Assembly: GCF_030272615.1 (NCBI RefSeq)
Contig: NC_081409.1
Location: 247,482,002-247,546,001 of the forward strand
Direction of reading: 5' to 3'
Length of the DNA: 64,000 bases
Source: Cryptomeria japonica
Taxonomy: Eukaryota; Streptophyta; Pinopsida; Cupressales; Cupressaceae
The notes beneath the pieces are model-generated. The model was not told where the DNA came from, did no database searches, and was given only the letters and a program-made list of their open reading frames with translations. Positions 1 to 10,693 of this stretch are shown here, piece after piece. Every line of letters starts with the position of its first letter. Positions within the stretch are counted from its first letter, which is position 1. The translations under genes and the position numbers were made by a program.

Positions 1-1640
1 GTCGCAATAATGCCTCATATTATGTTGTATCTAAATGCCTAATTATGTTCTTAAAGCTACCTTGAGCACATTGAGAGGCATCATTCCTTCTCCTATCTTA
101 TTATGGATTCTTTCATGGCTTATCATGTAATTAGCTACACTTTATGAAAAAATTGTCTTCCCACATCACTTAATTTCACATGTAGGTCATTTTCACCTCA
201 ACATTTAACCATACCACGAGTAACATTATATCTTGATATGTAGCTATACTCTATAAACTTTCATGTCTATCCTAAAATGTGTCTTACTTTCTTGTTATAG
301 GATGTCTCATAAAGCTCATTCTTTACATAATTTATATTCTAGTATCTTATTTTGTGTGCTTTTCCTCTATCTTCTAATTTTTTAGATCAAATGGATGCAA
401 TCAATTGAATTGGCATATCCTATGAAATATACTCTTTTATTAGTCTTGAAAATAGTTTTATGCACTAATATAGATTTTATGGATCATGATTGTGTGGAAT
501 AGTAGTGCCTAATATGTCATATCCTATCACATGATATGGAAATATTTAAAATGTAAATCATTTTTTGTATTCGTGGAAAATTCTAAGCATACTCCCACTT
601 GTTCATTTTTCATTTTTTTACTAAAATCAAGTTTGAGATTGGTCGTTATTCCACTTGTGAAAAAAAAGCTATCAATTGTACATTTTTTCTTTGTTTTGTA
701 GATTCTCATGGAGCACACATGTTGAAGGATATAAGAACACACACATAAATAGTTGGATCCACAACTTCAAATAGACCTTGATACCTCTATTGTGTCTAAT
801 TATTTACTTTTTATTCATGCTTTTTCTCTCTCATTTATTGTGAGATACATGTTTGTTTAGGTCAATTACCATTCAGTTTTGGGCCAATTTTGAGAGGATA
901 TATTCATAAAATTGTATGATTATATGTCATGTTTCTTTTTAATTTTCTTTCTTATATATGTTTGGTTCCTTCTTTGGTCTTCATCCACCATCATTTATTC
1001 TCACCTACATACATTTTGATACACATGAAATCATCTCTACTATAATTTAATTTTCTCCCAAAAAATTTCATGATTTATTAGCCTTAATATGCACTTAGAC
1101 ATTCTTGATTTTGATACTTGTCTTTCCTTATTTTGATTCATTTCTACTACATATTGGATTGATCCCTTATGGTGTTGGCTTGATGATGATGATATAGTTG
1201 TAATAGGTTGTTTGATGAATTTATTTGTATTTTTATTGATGTCAACCATGTTTGTTTAGTCATCTAGGTCATCTAGACCAATCGGTATAGCCTCACCAGT
1301 AGTGGAATCAGTTAGACAACAAAACTGCTAAGTTGGTGTCAACCGATAAATGAGAATAGAGAGATGATCAAGCGAATGGTACAAACAATTGGAGAAGAGT
1401 TAGAAATTGTGGTTTTACAAGAGTATTGGAGATAGGAACATGCACCTATGTTCCAAATCACATCAGTAGATTTGGTGTATTGAGTGAGTTATGATGGATT
1501 TTCTAGTCATAGTTAGGAAGAATAGAGAACTAGTATAGAAAAGTTAGTTTAATCAGTAATCGGTAGAATTATTGTTATGTTTTTAAGTTATGAATTATTT
1601 TGCTGACAAGAGAAAAGTGTAATGAGAAGGAAAATGCAAA
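1..1640. other. AT-rich DNA without a recognisable gene
   Basis: I see no coding region with recognisable domains, no terminal repeat pair and no RNA gene here. Short open frames (for example 527-742 and 1,040-1,249, minus strand) have low-complexity products and match nothing I know. Homology to the gypsy family found further right starts near 1,640-1,700, so this stretch is either flanking DNA or a third, unrecognised insertion that removed the 3' LTR of gypsy copy 1. Confidence 0.5.
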
Positions 1641-1879
1641 AGATGACTAGATTCAATGAACCTAGGGAATTGTTCCAAGATTCTTAACCGACTTAACAGA
1701 GTTGTACTTTTCTGCATTAAATGTTCTCATAAATGCATGCTAGGTAGGGTAATAAATGCAAATTTGGTAGGTAAAAAAAAATGTCAATTGGTGGGAAAAA
1801 CGTTAAGGCGTGTCTGCATTGGTGCCAGGCACGTTTGGGTAGGCTAGGCGCGTTTGTGTCATGAATGCACATTTATATC

Positions 1880-2550
1880 TTCAAGGTCGAATTGACAATT
1901 CTGTGATAAACATACGCTGTTGATTGGATAAGCTATTGAGAGTATACACTCAAGAAGGACCTCTAGTGAAGACAAGGATAACAGATAGGGCTAGGATTGA
2001 CAATTCTGTGATAGAACATATGTTGCCAATCAAGAAACTACTCAAGAGGATACACTCAAGTAGAGGTCATAGGATAGGATAGAGCGAGGCACTTTGTGAT
2101 GAACAGGGAGTACCAAATAAATTGACAATTCTATGATAGAACATATGTTGCCAATTGGATTAGGCTAGAATTGAAAATTTTGTGATAGAACATACGTTGC
2201 CAATTGGATAAGCTACTCAAGAGGATACACTCAAGTAGGTTCCCTAAAAGATAGGATCAAAGTAGCACTTTGTGATGAACAAGGAATGATACTAGGATAG
2301 AAAGCAACACTTTGTGATGAACAAGGAATGTTAGTAGGATAGGAAGCAACACTTTGTGATGAACAAGGAATGCCACTAGGATAGAGTGCCATATGATAGA
2401 TATAAGCACTAGGACAAAAATCAGCACTTTGTGATAAACAGGGAATGCCACTAGGATAGAGTGCCATATGATAGATATAAGCACTAAGATAAAAAGCAGC
2501 ACTTTGTGATGAACAAAGAATGCCACTAGGATTGACACAGTTGATTTGCT
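1880..2550. repeat. Hairpin-forming tandem repeat array in the PMD intron, copy 1
   Basis: Six units share the core ACTTTGTGATGAACA, at about 2,088, 2,264, 2,308, 2,348, 2,424 and 2,498, each flanked by short complementary arms. A second repeated block, with GACAATTCTGTGAT and then GATACACTCAAG, occurs about four times between 1,880 and 2,235. Several arms here, such as GCACT with AATGC, have a C.A mismatch if the plus strand is the RNA but a U.G wobble if the minus strand is. The array ends just before a splice acceptor-like site at 2,558-2,559. The matching array in copy 2 is at 38,640-38,925. Confidence 0.75.
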
Positions 2551-2559
2551 TGACTGCAG

Positions 2560-3513
2560 GAGGACCTACCGATGCTTGAGTCATGGGAGAGATTCCCTTT
2601 GACTCAAAGTTTATGATCAGAGCTGACACTCAAGGATAGAGCAACATTTCAAGCCATGGGCTTGCGATACATTCTATATGTGCCTGAGTTTCAGGCGAAC
2701 ATGGGATTGCTGACTGCATTAGCTAAGAGATGGCACTTAGAGACATGTACATTTCATTTGCTGATGGGTGAGATGACAGTCACATTAGAGGATGTGTATA
2801 AGATACTAAGGATACTGATCGATGGGGAGTTAGTTCCTTTTGATTGAGAGGGAGACAGGGATGCAATGAGATGATTGTTTCAGGATCCAGGACTGGAGAT
2901 GAGGGTTGGACACGTGGCTTAGGATACCATGACATGAACAAGATTAGCACTACCAACAGTACTGGCAAGAGTGATCAGTGGATTCCTTTGTCCAGATAGG
3001 GAGACATGAGGGTTTGCTGTGGGATGGGGGAGGAGGAGGATGAGAGACTATCCTTGAGGGAGATCTACTACGGACATGCAGATGAGATCTAGGATCTGGA
3101 GAGGGATGGGCCCAATCTCAAGACATGGCTGAGGGACACTGAGTGGGAGAGGGATTAGGCTTATTCAACGCTATACGAAAGCTGAGACAACACTAAGGGC
3201 AAGGAGGCAGGAAAGAGAGGACACATCAGCCAGATATGCCTATGTTCTATGGGTAGGGGAGGAGATAGCCTACTGGTGAGACCTGTATTATGGAGTGGTG
3301 CCACCAGATTATTAGGCTAGGAGCTTTCGAAGACCATCACAAACTACGATGACCACTGGAGGGAGAGACAGGAGATAGGCATCTAGCAGTGGGGTCATGG
3401 GTCCTCCACCACCACCAGATAGAGGGGGCGGGAGAGATGATCCTAGGGTGGGTCCTTCCAGGGCTCAGACTTCATTGAGGCCAGCTGGCTTCGAGGGAGG
3501 GAGTTCATCATAG
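2560..3513 (+). pseudogene. Plant mobile domain (PMD) gene, antisense to gypsy copy 1, degraded
   Basis: The frame opens directly after an acceptor-like site (TTGCTTGACTGCAG ending at 2,559). It continues through 2,656-2,847, where the PMD-like segments YILYVPEF, LLTALAKRW, CTFHL and VTLEDVYKILR are visible. After that, stops appear about every 20-40 codons (first near 2,847). Compared with copy 2 the middle of the domain, about 0.8 kb, is missing. The C-terminal part (YAYVLW, EEIAYW, then a Gly/Ser-rich tail ending GGSSS) can still be read up to 3,513. PMD proteins in plants include the nuclear MAIN/MAIL family, and PMD genes are also carried by transposons. This copy cannot make a protein. 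Confidence 0.75.
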
Positions 3514-5221
3514 CCTTAGAGGGCTCTCTATGTATCAGTTTTGTACCATTTTGTATGATGACACCTTCGGGTGATTGTAGCCATATATATTTGACATCAC
3601 TGTATCATGAAACTTATGATTTTGATATATATATATATATATATGAGATGATTCATCTTTGTGGAAGCTATATGCATGTGTACCTATGTGATGTATGTTT
3701 CTATGTGATGCTTATGATATGGATACAAATATGTATATGATGCAATGCAATATTTTTGTTCTTTTATATTTTATATGTTATGCCAATTTGAATGTATGTA
3801 TGCAGATGAATATGATACTGCAAATGACTATTTACATGATGAAAATGTAAAATGTGCTAACATTTGTTGGGTGCAGGATGTGATGCAATTGTGATATGTA
3901 TATGTATGTATGAAATGCTTAATATGTGGTAATGTAGGTGCAACTACATGAAATGCAAACATTTTAGGTATGTCATTATACTCAGTCATGTGATAGAAGG
4001 CTACACAGACTCGGGAAGGATGATGGAGGTCAATCAAGAAAGGGGGATGAAAGATAGAAGATATCGAAGTGAAAAGAAATTCTTGTGCTTTATCATCATT
4101 GAGCTTTATTATGGAAAATAGGTTATGACAATCCAAGTATCTGTTTGACCCAGAAAGTCATTGTACCCATTTGCATGGAGATCAGACAGTCGCAAACAAG
4201 GAATGCCCCAGTTCATACTAGACTCACAGTGTCCTCATATCCTTGGACAAGTCATAGCATTACTAAGAGACAATCCATAAACAACAAAGAAAAATAGGTG
4301 ACGATACCCCATCCTCTCCTTTCTAGTCAAAGACATCCTGGAGATAGAATCTCTAGTCAGAGACATCCTGGAAAGCTAAAAGACATGTCACCCTAAAGAT
4401 AAAATCAAAAGAAAACCAAGACTCGACACCAATATCCACTATAGTCCTCAAGTTTAGTGTCTCTTTTCACTTGTATAAGTCTATTTGATTGTCGTCACAA
4501 TGTTTACTTTCACAAAAGGATAGATAGCACTGAACCATATGTTGTCTGAGTCTATTGAAAGATTTGATTTATTGAAACCCATTGTTGTCATTGTGTCTCA
4601 TCTAAAACTGACTGAATCCATGAAACTGATACTTTATTGTAGAGAAGACGAAACTTTATTATGGATTGGTGATGCAAATGTTGTTTTATTGTGGATTGTG
4701 CATGGATAGACTGAAGAAGGCTAGAAGAAACTGTACTCCTTAGAATTTGTGATGCTCTTAGTTCCACACCCATCACTAGATGTAGGATTTGCCTTAGCCA
4801 TAGATAGGAGCTGATTTATTATGGATGGAAAGGGGTGAAAAGGGAGGTTTATTATGAATGGCTAACCAATCTTAGGTAGATCAATAACAAGCTATGATGG
4901 GAATGGATAAGTTTATTATGGATGAAGAGGTTGTGAGTGTGTGCAAAAGTGAAAGGATGAAAGTGAATCCTGAAGGAGGGAGGAGCAATGTCTCAAGGCA
5001 TGGCGTTGGTAACCCATTTTTCACCATGGTACTTGCCCAGGGTGCCACCGAAGTGGTTTTCACCATTGGATGAATTTTTTTTCCATTTTTCCAATTTTTT
5101 TGTGTCACAAGGCACCTATTTGCCAGGTTTTCACCAAGTAATGATTTTTTTAATGTTTATGATTTTTTTTTCTGTATTTTGAATGTTTTAATTTTTTTTG
5201 TATTTTTGAATTTAAGATATT
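3514..5221. other. Non-coding tail between the antisense gene and the pol remnant, copy 1
   Basis: No gene is seen. The stretch aligns along its length with 40,662-42,360 of copy 2, so it belongs to the element. It holds a (TA)n run at about 3,624-3,645 and scattered copies of TTTATTATGGATG-like motifs (4,090-4,930). The two coding units face each other here, PMD from the left and pol from the right, so this is where both transcripts would end. I could not pick out a convincing polyadenylation signal. Confidence 0.55.
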
Positions 5222-5466
5222 TTGAAGAGATATGTGTAAAACTTGTGAAGGTGCATGATGTTGATAGGATCCTCCAAAGGTTCACCATCTGGAGTTGAGA
5301 GTTGATATGCACCAGATGTATAGGCTATTGTGATGACGTAAAGACCAAGCCAATTTGATTCAAACTTGTCCTTCTTCTGTCTGTCTTGCTAATTCTTAGG
5401 ATTTTCTTTGAGAGCTAAGTCACCCACCTCAAATGTGTGAGGCTTTACCTTATGATTGTAGCTGCA
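5222..5466 (-). pseudogene. Gypsy integrase C-terminal remnant, copy 1
   Basis: This piece aligns with the end of the copy 2 integrase reading (42,378-42,615). It includes the region of the conserved WLGPYI-type segment and the final residues before the pol stop. Homology breaks off sharply near 5,466, where the filler starts. Frameshifts and substitutions make it unreadable as a protein. It shows that copy 1 once had a full pol. Confidence 0.65.
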
Positions 5467-6280
5467 TTGTTCCTTGACTGAATGATGTGTAGCTCAAGTG
5501 TCTATCTTACTTGATGAAGTAAATGAAATAGAATTACTAGTGTGTGGACTACACAAACCCATATACGTGTCACCTAAAGAAGTTTGGGCACCCTGATAAA
5601 AAAGTCCTTCAAGGAAGTTCCATTAAAGGTCCATGATGTATCACCAAAAGGAGATGGATTTGTGGAACAAGTGGATAAGGAATGAAGGCTTATTATTGCA
5701 AAAAGAAGTGAAAGTAGGATGAAATGATGGAGACTTAGGATCAACAAGTATGATTTTTGACTTAAAATTGTAGAATTTTTGCCCCCAGTTATTTTGATAT
5801 TAGGGGAGATCAACTCTTGTTCTTTTTTATTCATAGGATTTTTATCCTTGACTTTTATTTTTGTAGAGTCCAATAGCTTTTTATTTTGATTTGGACTAAA
5901 GGACTAATCTTTATTTTTTACTTTTAGATTTTTCTTTTCAAAACTTGATTTTTGATCCCTAATGAGTAAGGGCTTTTGTGATTCTTGTTTATCCAAGTCT
6001 GGAAGTGGTCTGGAAATGGAATGAGTGGATGAAATGGTAAGGCTATAGGAGTTATCAAGAGGGCTGGCGATACTCTCAATAGATTCTTCGCTGGAACCAC
6101 TCTTAGGACTATTGATATCAAGAGCTACTTGCACCACTAGAGGAGATTTGCATTCAGACTTAGTAGCCACAACACTAGGTGCTTCACACCCAATTGCTTT
6201 GCATTGCAAATTGTTTGTAGGTTGTTCTTGTTGACTGAATACCTTAAGAGATAGTGGGAGTTGATCAACATGAAAGATAT
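5467..6280 (-). other. Unrelated filler replacing RT-RNase H-integrase in gypsy copy 1
   Basis: In copy 2 the matching interval is about 4.2 kb of pol (42,616-46,850). Here about 0.8 kb of sequence with no visible similarity takes its place. A minus-strand frame at 5,904-6,296 (130 codons) overlaps the right junction. It starts in a stretch that still resembles the copy 2 protein (GEYxF), then becomes Ser/Asp/Lys-rich. A second minus frame at 5,574-5,873 has a hydrophobic stretch. I recognise neither product. It could be captured host sequence, another element, or a diverged variant of the linker region. Confidence 0.55.
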
Positions 6281-9200
6281 ACTCACCACATCCCATGTCT
6301 TTAATCTTGAACTTTCTTTGATCTCTTCTTGTTTTGATGTAGACACTTTCAATGACTTAGGATCAACATACGCTGAAGAAGGAACAACATCTTGATTGGA
6401 TGGGATTTTTATTTCTGATCTATGTCATAGCTTATTGCAATATATAAACGAATTTAGATCGCCTTTGATAGTCACTTCAACTCTATTGTGTAGAATTTTG
6501 ACACATTTGTGATATGTTGATGGAACAACTCTCATTTCATGAATCCATGGACATCCCAAGAGTATATTGTATGTGAGATCTAGGTATAGGACTTGACAAA
6601 CCACATCCTTTGTAACTGGCCCTACTCTAAGAGGTAAGATAACTATGCCTATAGATGAACGATCTTCGTCATCATATGCCTTGATGGTAATTTTGTTTGT
6701 AGCATTCATAGTTTTTTCAAAATACCCCGTTTGCTTAATAGTGCTCAATGTACATATATTGAGACCAACTCCTCCATCTACCAGGACTCATTTTATTCGA
6801 TGTTTGTGTAGGAAGGATTCAATGTGTAAAGGTGCATTATGTGGTTGGTTCATGGAGAAATCATTTGGTTCTGTGAATGTAAGAGAATGTGGAACAGAAA
6901 GGTATCCCACCATGCCTTAAAACTGGTCCACGTTCAGATCAGTGGGGACAAAAGTGTCTCTCAAGGTTCTGTCAAGAATGGCTTTATGTTCAGGGGATAT
7001 GTGTAAAAGCTCAAGGATTGAGATAAGCATGGGTGTCTTCCCTAACTATTTTACAAGGTCATACTCGGGTTTAGTTGATGAGGTGTTTTTAGCTAGAGAA
7101 CCTTGCAAAGTGAGTTTACCTCGATGAGTTGTGAAATTGCATTCAGAGGTAGGTTTGGAAGAAGATCCAATTCCTTCTAGGACTACCTTGGGTCTTTAGG
7201 TAGAATTCTCAGGTGTTTTGTCCTTGATGATAATGGTAGAGACATAATTGTCCATCGAAATGTGATTAACCATTGAATCATAGTTATAGGATGCTCTAGT
7301 ATAGTTGGTCTGGTCATCTGTGGCTTTATCTTTTCCCTTGTAATGTTTTGGGAATGGTTCTTTAAACATTTCATGTTCTTGATTGGATGAGTGTCCCTCG
7401 AACTCAATGTCACCTCTATCAATAAGATCTTATATGATGTTCTTCAGTCGATGACAATTTCCTATTTTATGGCCCTTGCTTTTGTGATATTCACAATATT
7501 CATCATCATTCCACCAATTTGGTTTGACCTTTGACTCATATGGACGCAAATCTGAAATTGTGATTATTTTGTTTGCTAATAGCTTCTTGAAAGCCGACTC
7601 AAGTGGTTCTCCCAATGCGGTATAATTCCTTCATGGTTTGGAAGTTGTTTGAGTATTCACTTGGTTGTTTGTAGAACTTGATCTAGAAAGAATGATTTTG
7701 GGTCGCACTGTATTAGCATCAACAACACCATCAATAACTGTGTTCTTGCTTTTGTTCCAAAATCTTGGCTTGTCTTTTCCTTTAAAGTCCTCTTTTTTTT
7801 CTTTGAATATCTTAATTACTCCTTGTTCAATTAAGACTTTCTCTATCGCTAAGCCTTTTTCAATGATGTCCTTGAAGGTGGACAAACAAGATTTTCTTAG
7901 ATCATAACCAATTTCTCTATGGACATTATGGGTGAACATCTCTATCATTTGTTTTTGTGGAATTTCACAAGAGCATCTACTGGCTAAATTCCTCCATTGT
8001 TGTAAGAATGATGAAAAAGACTCCCCATCCTTTTGCTTGGTTTTTCATAAAGTAGTGATTGATATGTTTGTCTTTATGTTGTATGAGAAATGTTGGATAA
8101 ATGCCTCTGCTAAATCACTCCATGATTTAATTCTGGGTGGAAGTTGAGACCTAAGCTCTATGGGAATAATCTCATCAAATATGTCTCTTCTATTGCTACC
8201 TCAATGCAAGCCATCAAAAGTTTTCTTATATGTGCCTTAGGGTCTCCTTTTCCTCTGTACTTATCAAACTTAGGTGTCACAAAGTGTGTAGGAAATGGAC
8301 GCATTGGAATGCTTTTGTCAAATAGATAGGGACATATGTCTCTCATTGTGTAAGCTGGCTTTGGTGTATTTTTGTCCTCCATTTTCTTTTGTAAGTCCTT
8401 AATTTTCTGCTCCAAATTGTTCTTAGGTGGAGACCGACTTCTTGGACAATACCCCATGCCTGAACCACTATGTGGAGGAGGAGCATGTTGCATATATGGA
8501 TGGTATCGATCATACACATGTTCATATGGAGGAGGTCTATAATGATGTTGTGTATAAGGACCACTTGGTATAGAGTCATGATGAGGAATGGAATATATGT
8601 TTTGTCCATGTATACCATACTCTACAGGCATGTCACAAGTTTGTTCTAATGTGTTGGCCCCAAATTTGACATGGGGTTTCCTTGTGTCCAAATTTTGAGC
8701 ATGCCTTTGGATATCCAATTGCTTTGATGGTTGGTCCTTAGCATGGGTATGTGATTGAGTATATTTTTCTACATAAGACTTCCATAATGGTTTGTGAAGG
8801 TGAGTATCATATGCTTGACCATGTGTATGTGGGACCTTAGGTTTTTGAAACAAAGATGATGGTGATTCAGGCACAAGATTTGGTCCTCTATTGCCTCCAC
8901 TATTAGGCCTCCTTTGATCCATGTTGAGTTGAGGTTCTTGCAAAGGTTGATTTTCCATTATTTGAGACATGTCAAAATCATGAGGGATCTTGGCTCCACT
9001 TTGTGCCATCACTTGTAATAAATATTGTCTATCTCTCCTCATTATTTCCACAACCAATCGATTAAAACAAGGATCCATAATGGAGTCTTCCACTTCTGCT
9101 GAATGTATGAAAAAGTTGTCCATATTGTCATTGTGTGTATCATTGTTGTTTGTATTATCTAGGTTCTCAGCATTTTGAATGTTTCTATAGGCATCCATGT

Positions 9201-9324
9201 CAGGTAATGTGGTATGATCAGAATTGAAAAAGACATCATTGTCATACTCATAGGCACTCATGTTTGCGAACTCTTGAGCCTCTTTAGTTTCTCTCCTAGA
9301 TTTCTAGGAATGGGTTTCAACCAT
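6281..9324 (-). pseudogene. Gypsy (Tat-type) gag-protease, copy 1, with multiple stops
   Basis: The likely start is the ATG at 9,324-9,322, equivalent to the copy 2 start, but a TAG six codons later already breaks it. The longest open part is 8,158-9,261 (367 codons), the Asn/His/Pro-rich N-terminal half of Gag. A deletion near 8,150 has removed part of the capsid-like segment that copy 2 retains (WFSQLPPSIKSW there). A zinc-knuckle-like CxxHxxxxHxxxxC lies near 7,450-7,500. The aspartic protease motif VDGGVGLN lies near 6,760-6,790, with the glycine-alanine pair changed to GV. The protein would have packaged and matured the element. At least eight in-frame stops and some frame changes rule that out. 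Confidence 0.75.
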
Positions 9325-10277
9325 GAACTAGGTCTTGGCCAAGATGTGGGAGACTACATGAAAATGGAAGGAGTATGGAGGACCAAGAGTTGGATGGAAT
9401 GTAAATGAATCTAACGTGTACTTGCAATGTCCAAAGTGTAAGACCAAGTATGTATGTAGTAGAGTAGGTGTGCATTCCAAAGAGATGATAGTTTCTCTTG
9501 ATGAGGTAAGTTGACCTAGACTCTAAGTAAGACCAAATGAGACCCAAAGGTGATAGACCTTGATAAGGGACCACTTAGCAAAATTTTGTTGTATGTAGTG
9601 TGTTGACAAAGCAAGATGAGGACAAGCAAGTGACCTTTTGACTCAAGTTTAGACAAATGTGAATGTAATGCAAGATGTAAAGCAATGATGGACTTTGTGA
9701 GACCCAAAGATAGGTTGAATGCTAGATGAAAACCTAGAGAAATAACCTAGGAAGCTCAAGAATTCTAAAACTAATTGCTCTTGTTTATTGGACTGTAAAT
9801 TTTGCCAATATTGAACATAGATGTGCCTGTATAATTCACAGAAGCGGTTTAAAAATATGAGTGCAATTTTCTCAATTTGTGAAGTTGTTGTTGTGACCAA
9901 ATCTAAAATTATGAGTATTTTTCGTGACAAGAGGACACAATGTTGCTGAGGACTCAATGTTTGCACATGTTTGGACTCAAAATGACTCAAATAAAAATGT
10001 GTTGTTTGATGTAAAAATGATTTGCATACACTTCAAGACACAAAAGACACAATGTTTTGATGTTTGATCTTGAATGTTTGAAAGTTTAAAATAAGAAAAG
10101 CACAATTCTTATGGTTGGCCAGGACAATAGTTGTTGATCCCACATGGGGTTTCCCCCGAGGCTACTCTATTCACACTGGATACTTAGATGATTGACCCCA
10201 CTAGCTCCTCGACACTCACTTCTCTGGTGCATCCAAGCATCAGTCCCCATGAAAACTCCCTGTGGCAAACTTTGTAT
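9325..10277 (-). other. Gypsy copy 1 leader, left part up to the copia insertion
   Basis: This matches the copy 2 leader at 49,906-51,010 along its length and has no long open frame. It lies between gag and the LTR on the minus strand and would be the untranslated leader of the genomic RNA. The CACAGACG-like repeats of the copy 2 leader survive only weakly here (about 9,810-9,850). The leader resumes at 15,087 on the other side of the copia element. Confidence 0.65.
10273..10277. repeat. Target-site duplication TGTAT, left of the copia element
   Basis: TGTAT directly precedes the 5' LTR and is repeated at 15,082-15,086 directly after the 3' LTR. The related leader at about 51,010-51,030 reads straight through this site with one TGTAT, so it serves as the unoccupied version. 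Confidence 0.95.
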
Positions 10278-10633
10278 TGTTGAAATGTGGCGACTGATCA
10301 GCAAAGTACTGTACTGTATTTTTTTTTGCCATTTTTTTGTTGATGAAAACCGACATTGTAATAAAACCCTAAAAAGGCCGACTTTGTTTGTTGCCCTAAA
10401 AACGCTATTATAAGTGGCTGGGATGCTTAAGGCATTGTGAGGGTTGATGTACTATTTTTGCTGGATAATAAGAAAGATTGGACGGCTGTGTATGGTGGAC
10501 GTAACCCATTCTGGGTGAACCACGTTAAATCTCTGTGTTATCTGTGTCCTGTTTTATTTCTTTATCTTTTGTATTTAAATCTGCATATAATTGTTAGTTC
10601 ATATTTGCTTCGGATCTGCTTGAAACCCTAACA
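10278..10633 (+). repeat. 5' LTR of the copia element
   Basis: It starts TGTTGAAATGTGG and ends CCCTAACA, the TG...CA form. Its 356 bp match the 3' LTR except for a few substitutions and a short gap near 10,316-10,320, where the 3' LTR has about 8 extra bases. A TATA-like stretch (CTATTATAAG, about 10,405-10,414) could position the transcription start. Confidence 0.95.
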
Positions 10634-10635
10634 AT

Positions 10636-10647
10636 TGGTATCAGAGC
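10636..10647 (+). other. Primer-binding site for initiator Met tRNA (copia)
   Basis: TGGTATCAGAGC lies two bases after the 5' LTR. It is the standard plant LTR-retrotransposon PBS, complementary to the 3' end of tRNA-iMet, where minus-strand DNA synthesis is primed. Confidence 0.95.
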
Positions 10648-10693
10648 GAGGTTTTCTGTAAATTGGCAGGACTTTCAGATTTGAGTGGGAGCA

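Noticed and set aside
2231-2629. 132-codon minus-strand frame with repeated PSGIPCSSQSA-like peptides
   Set aside because: It is the hairpin repeat array read on the other strand. Copy 2 does not keep the frame, and there is no start or domain support.
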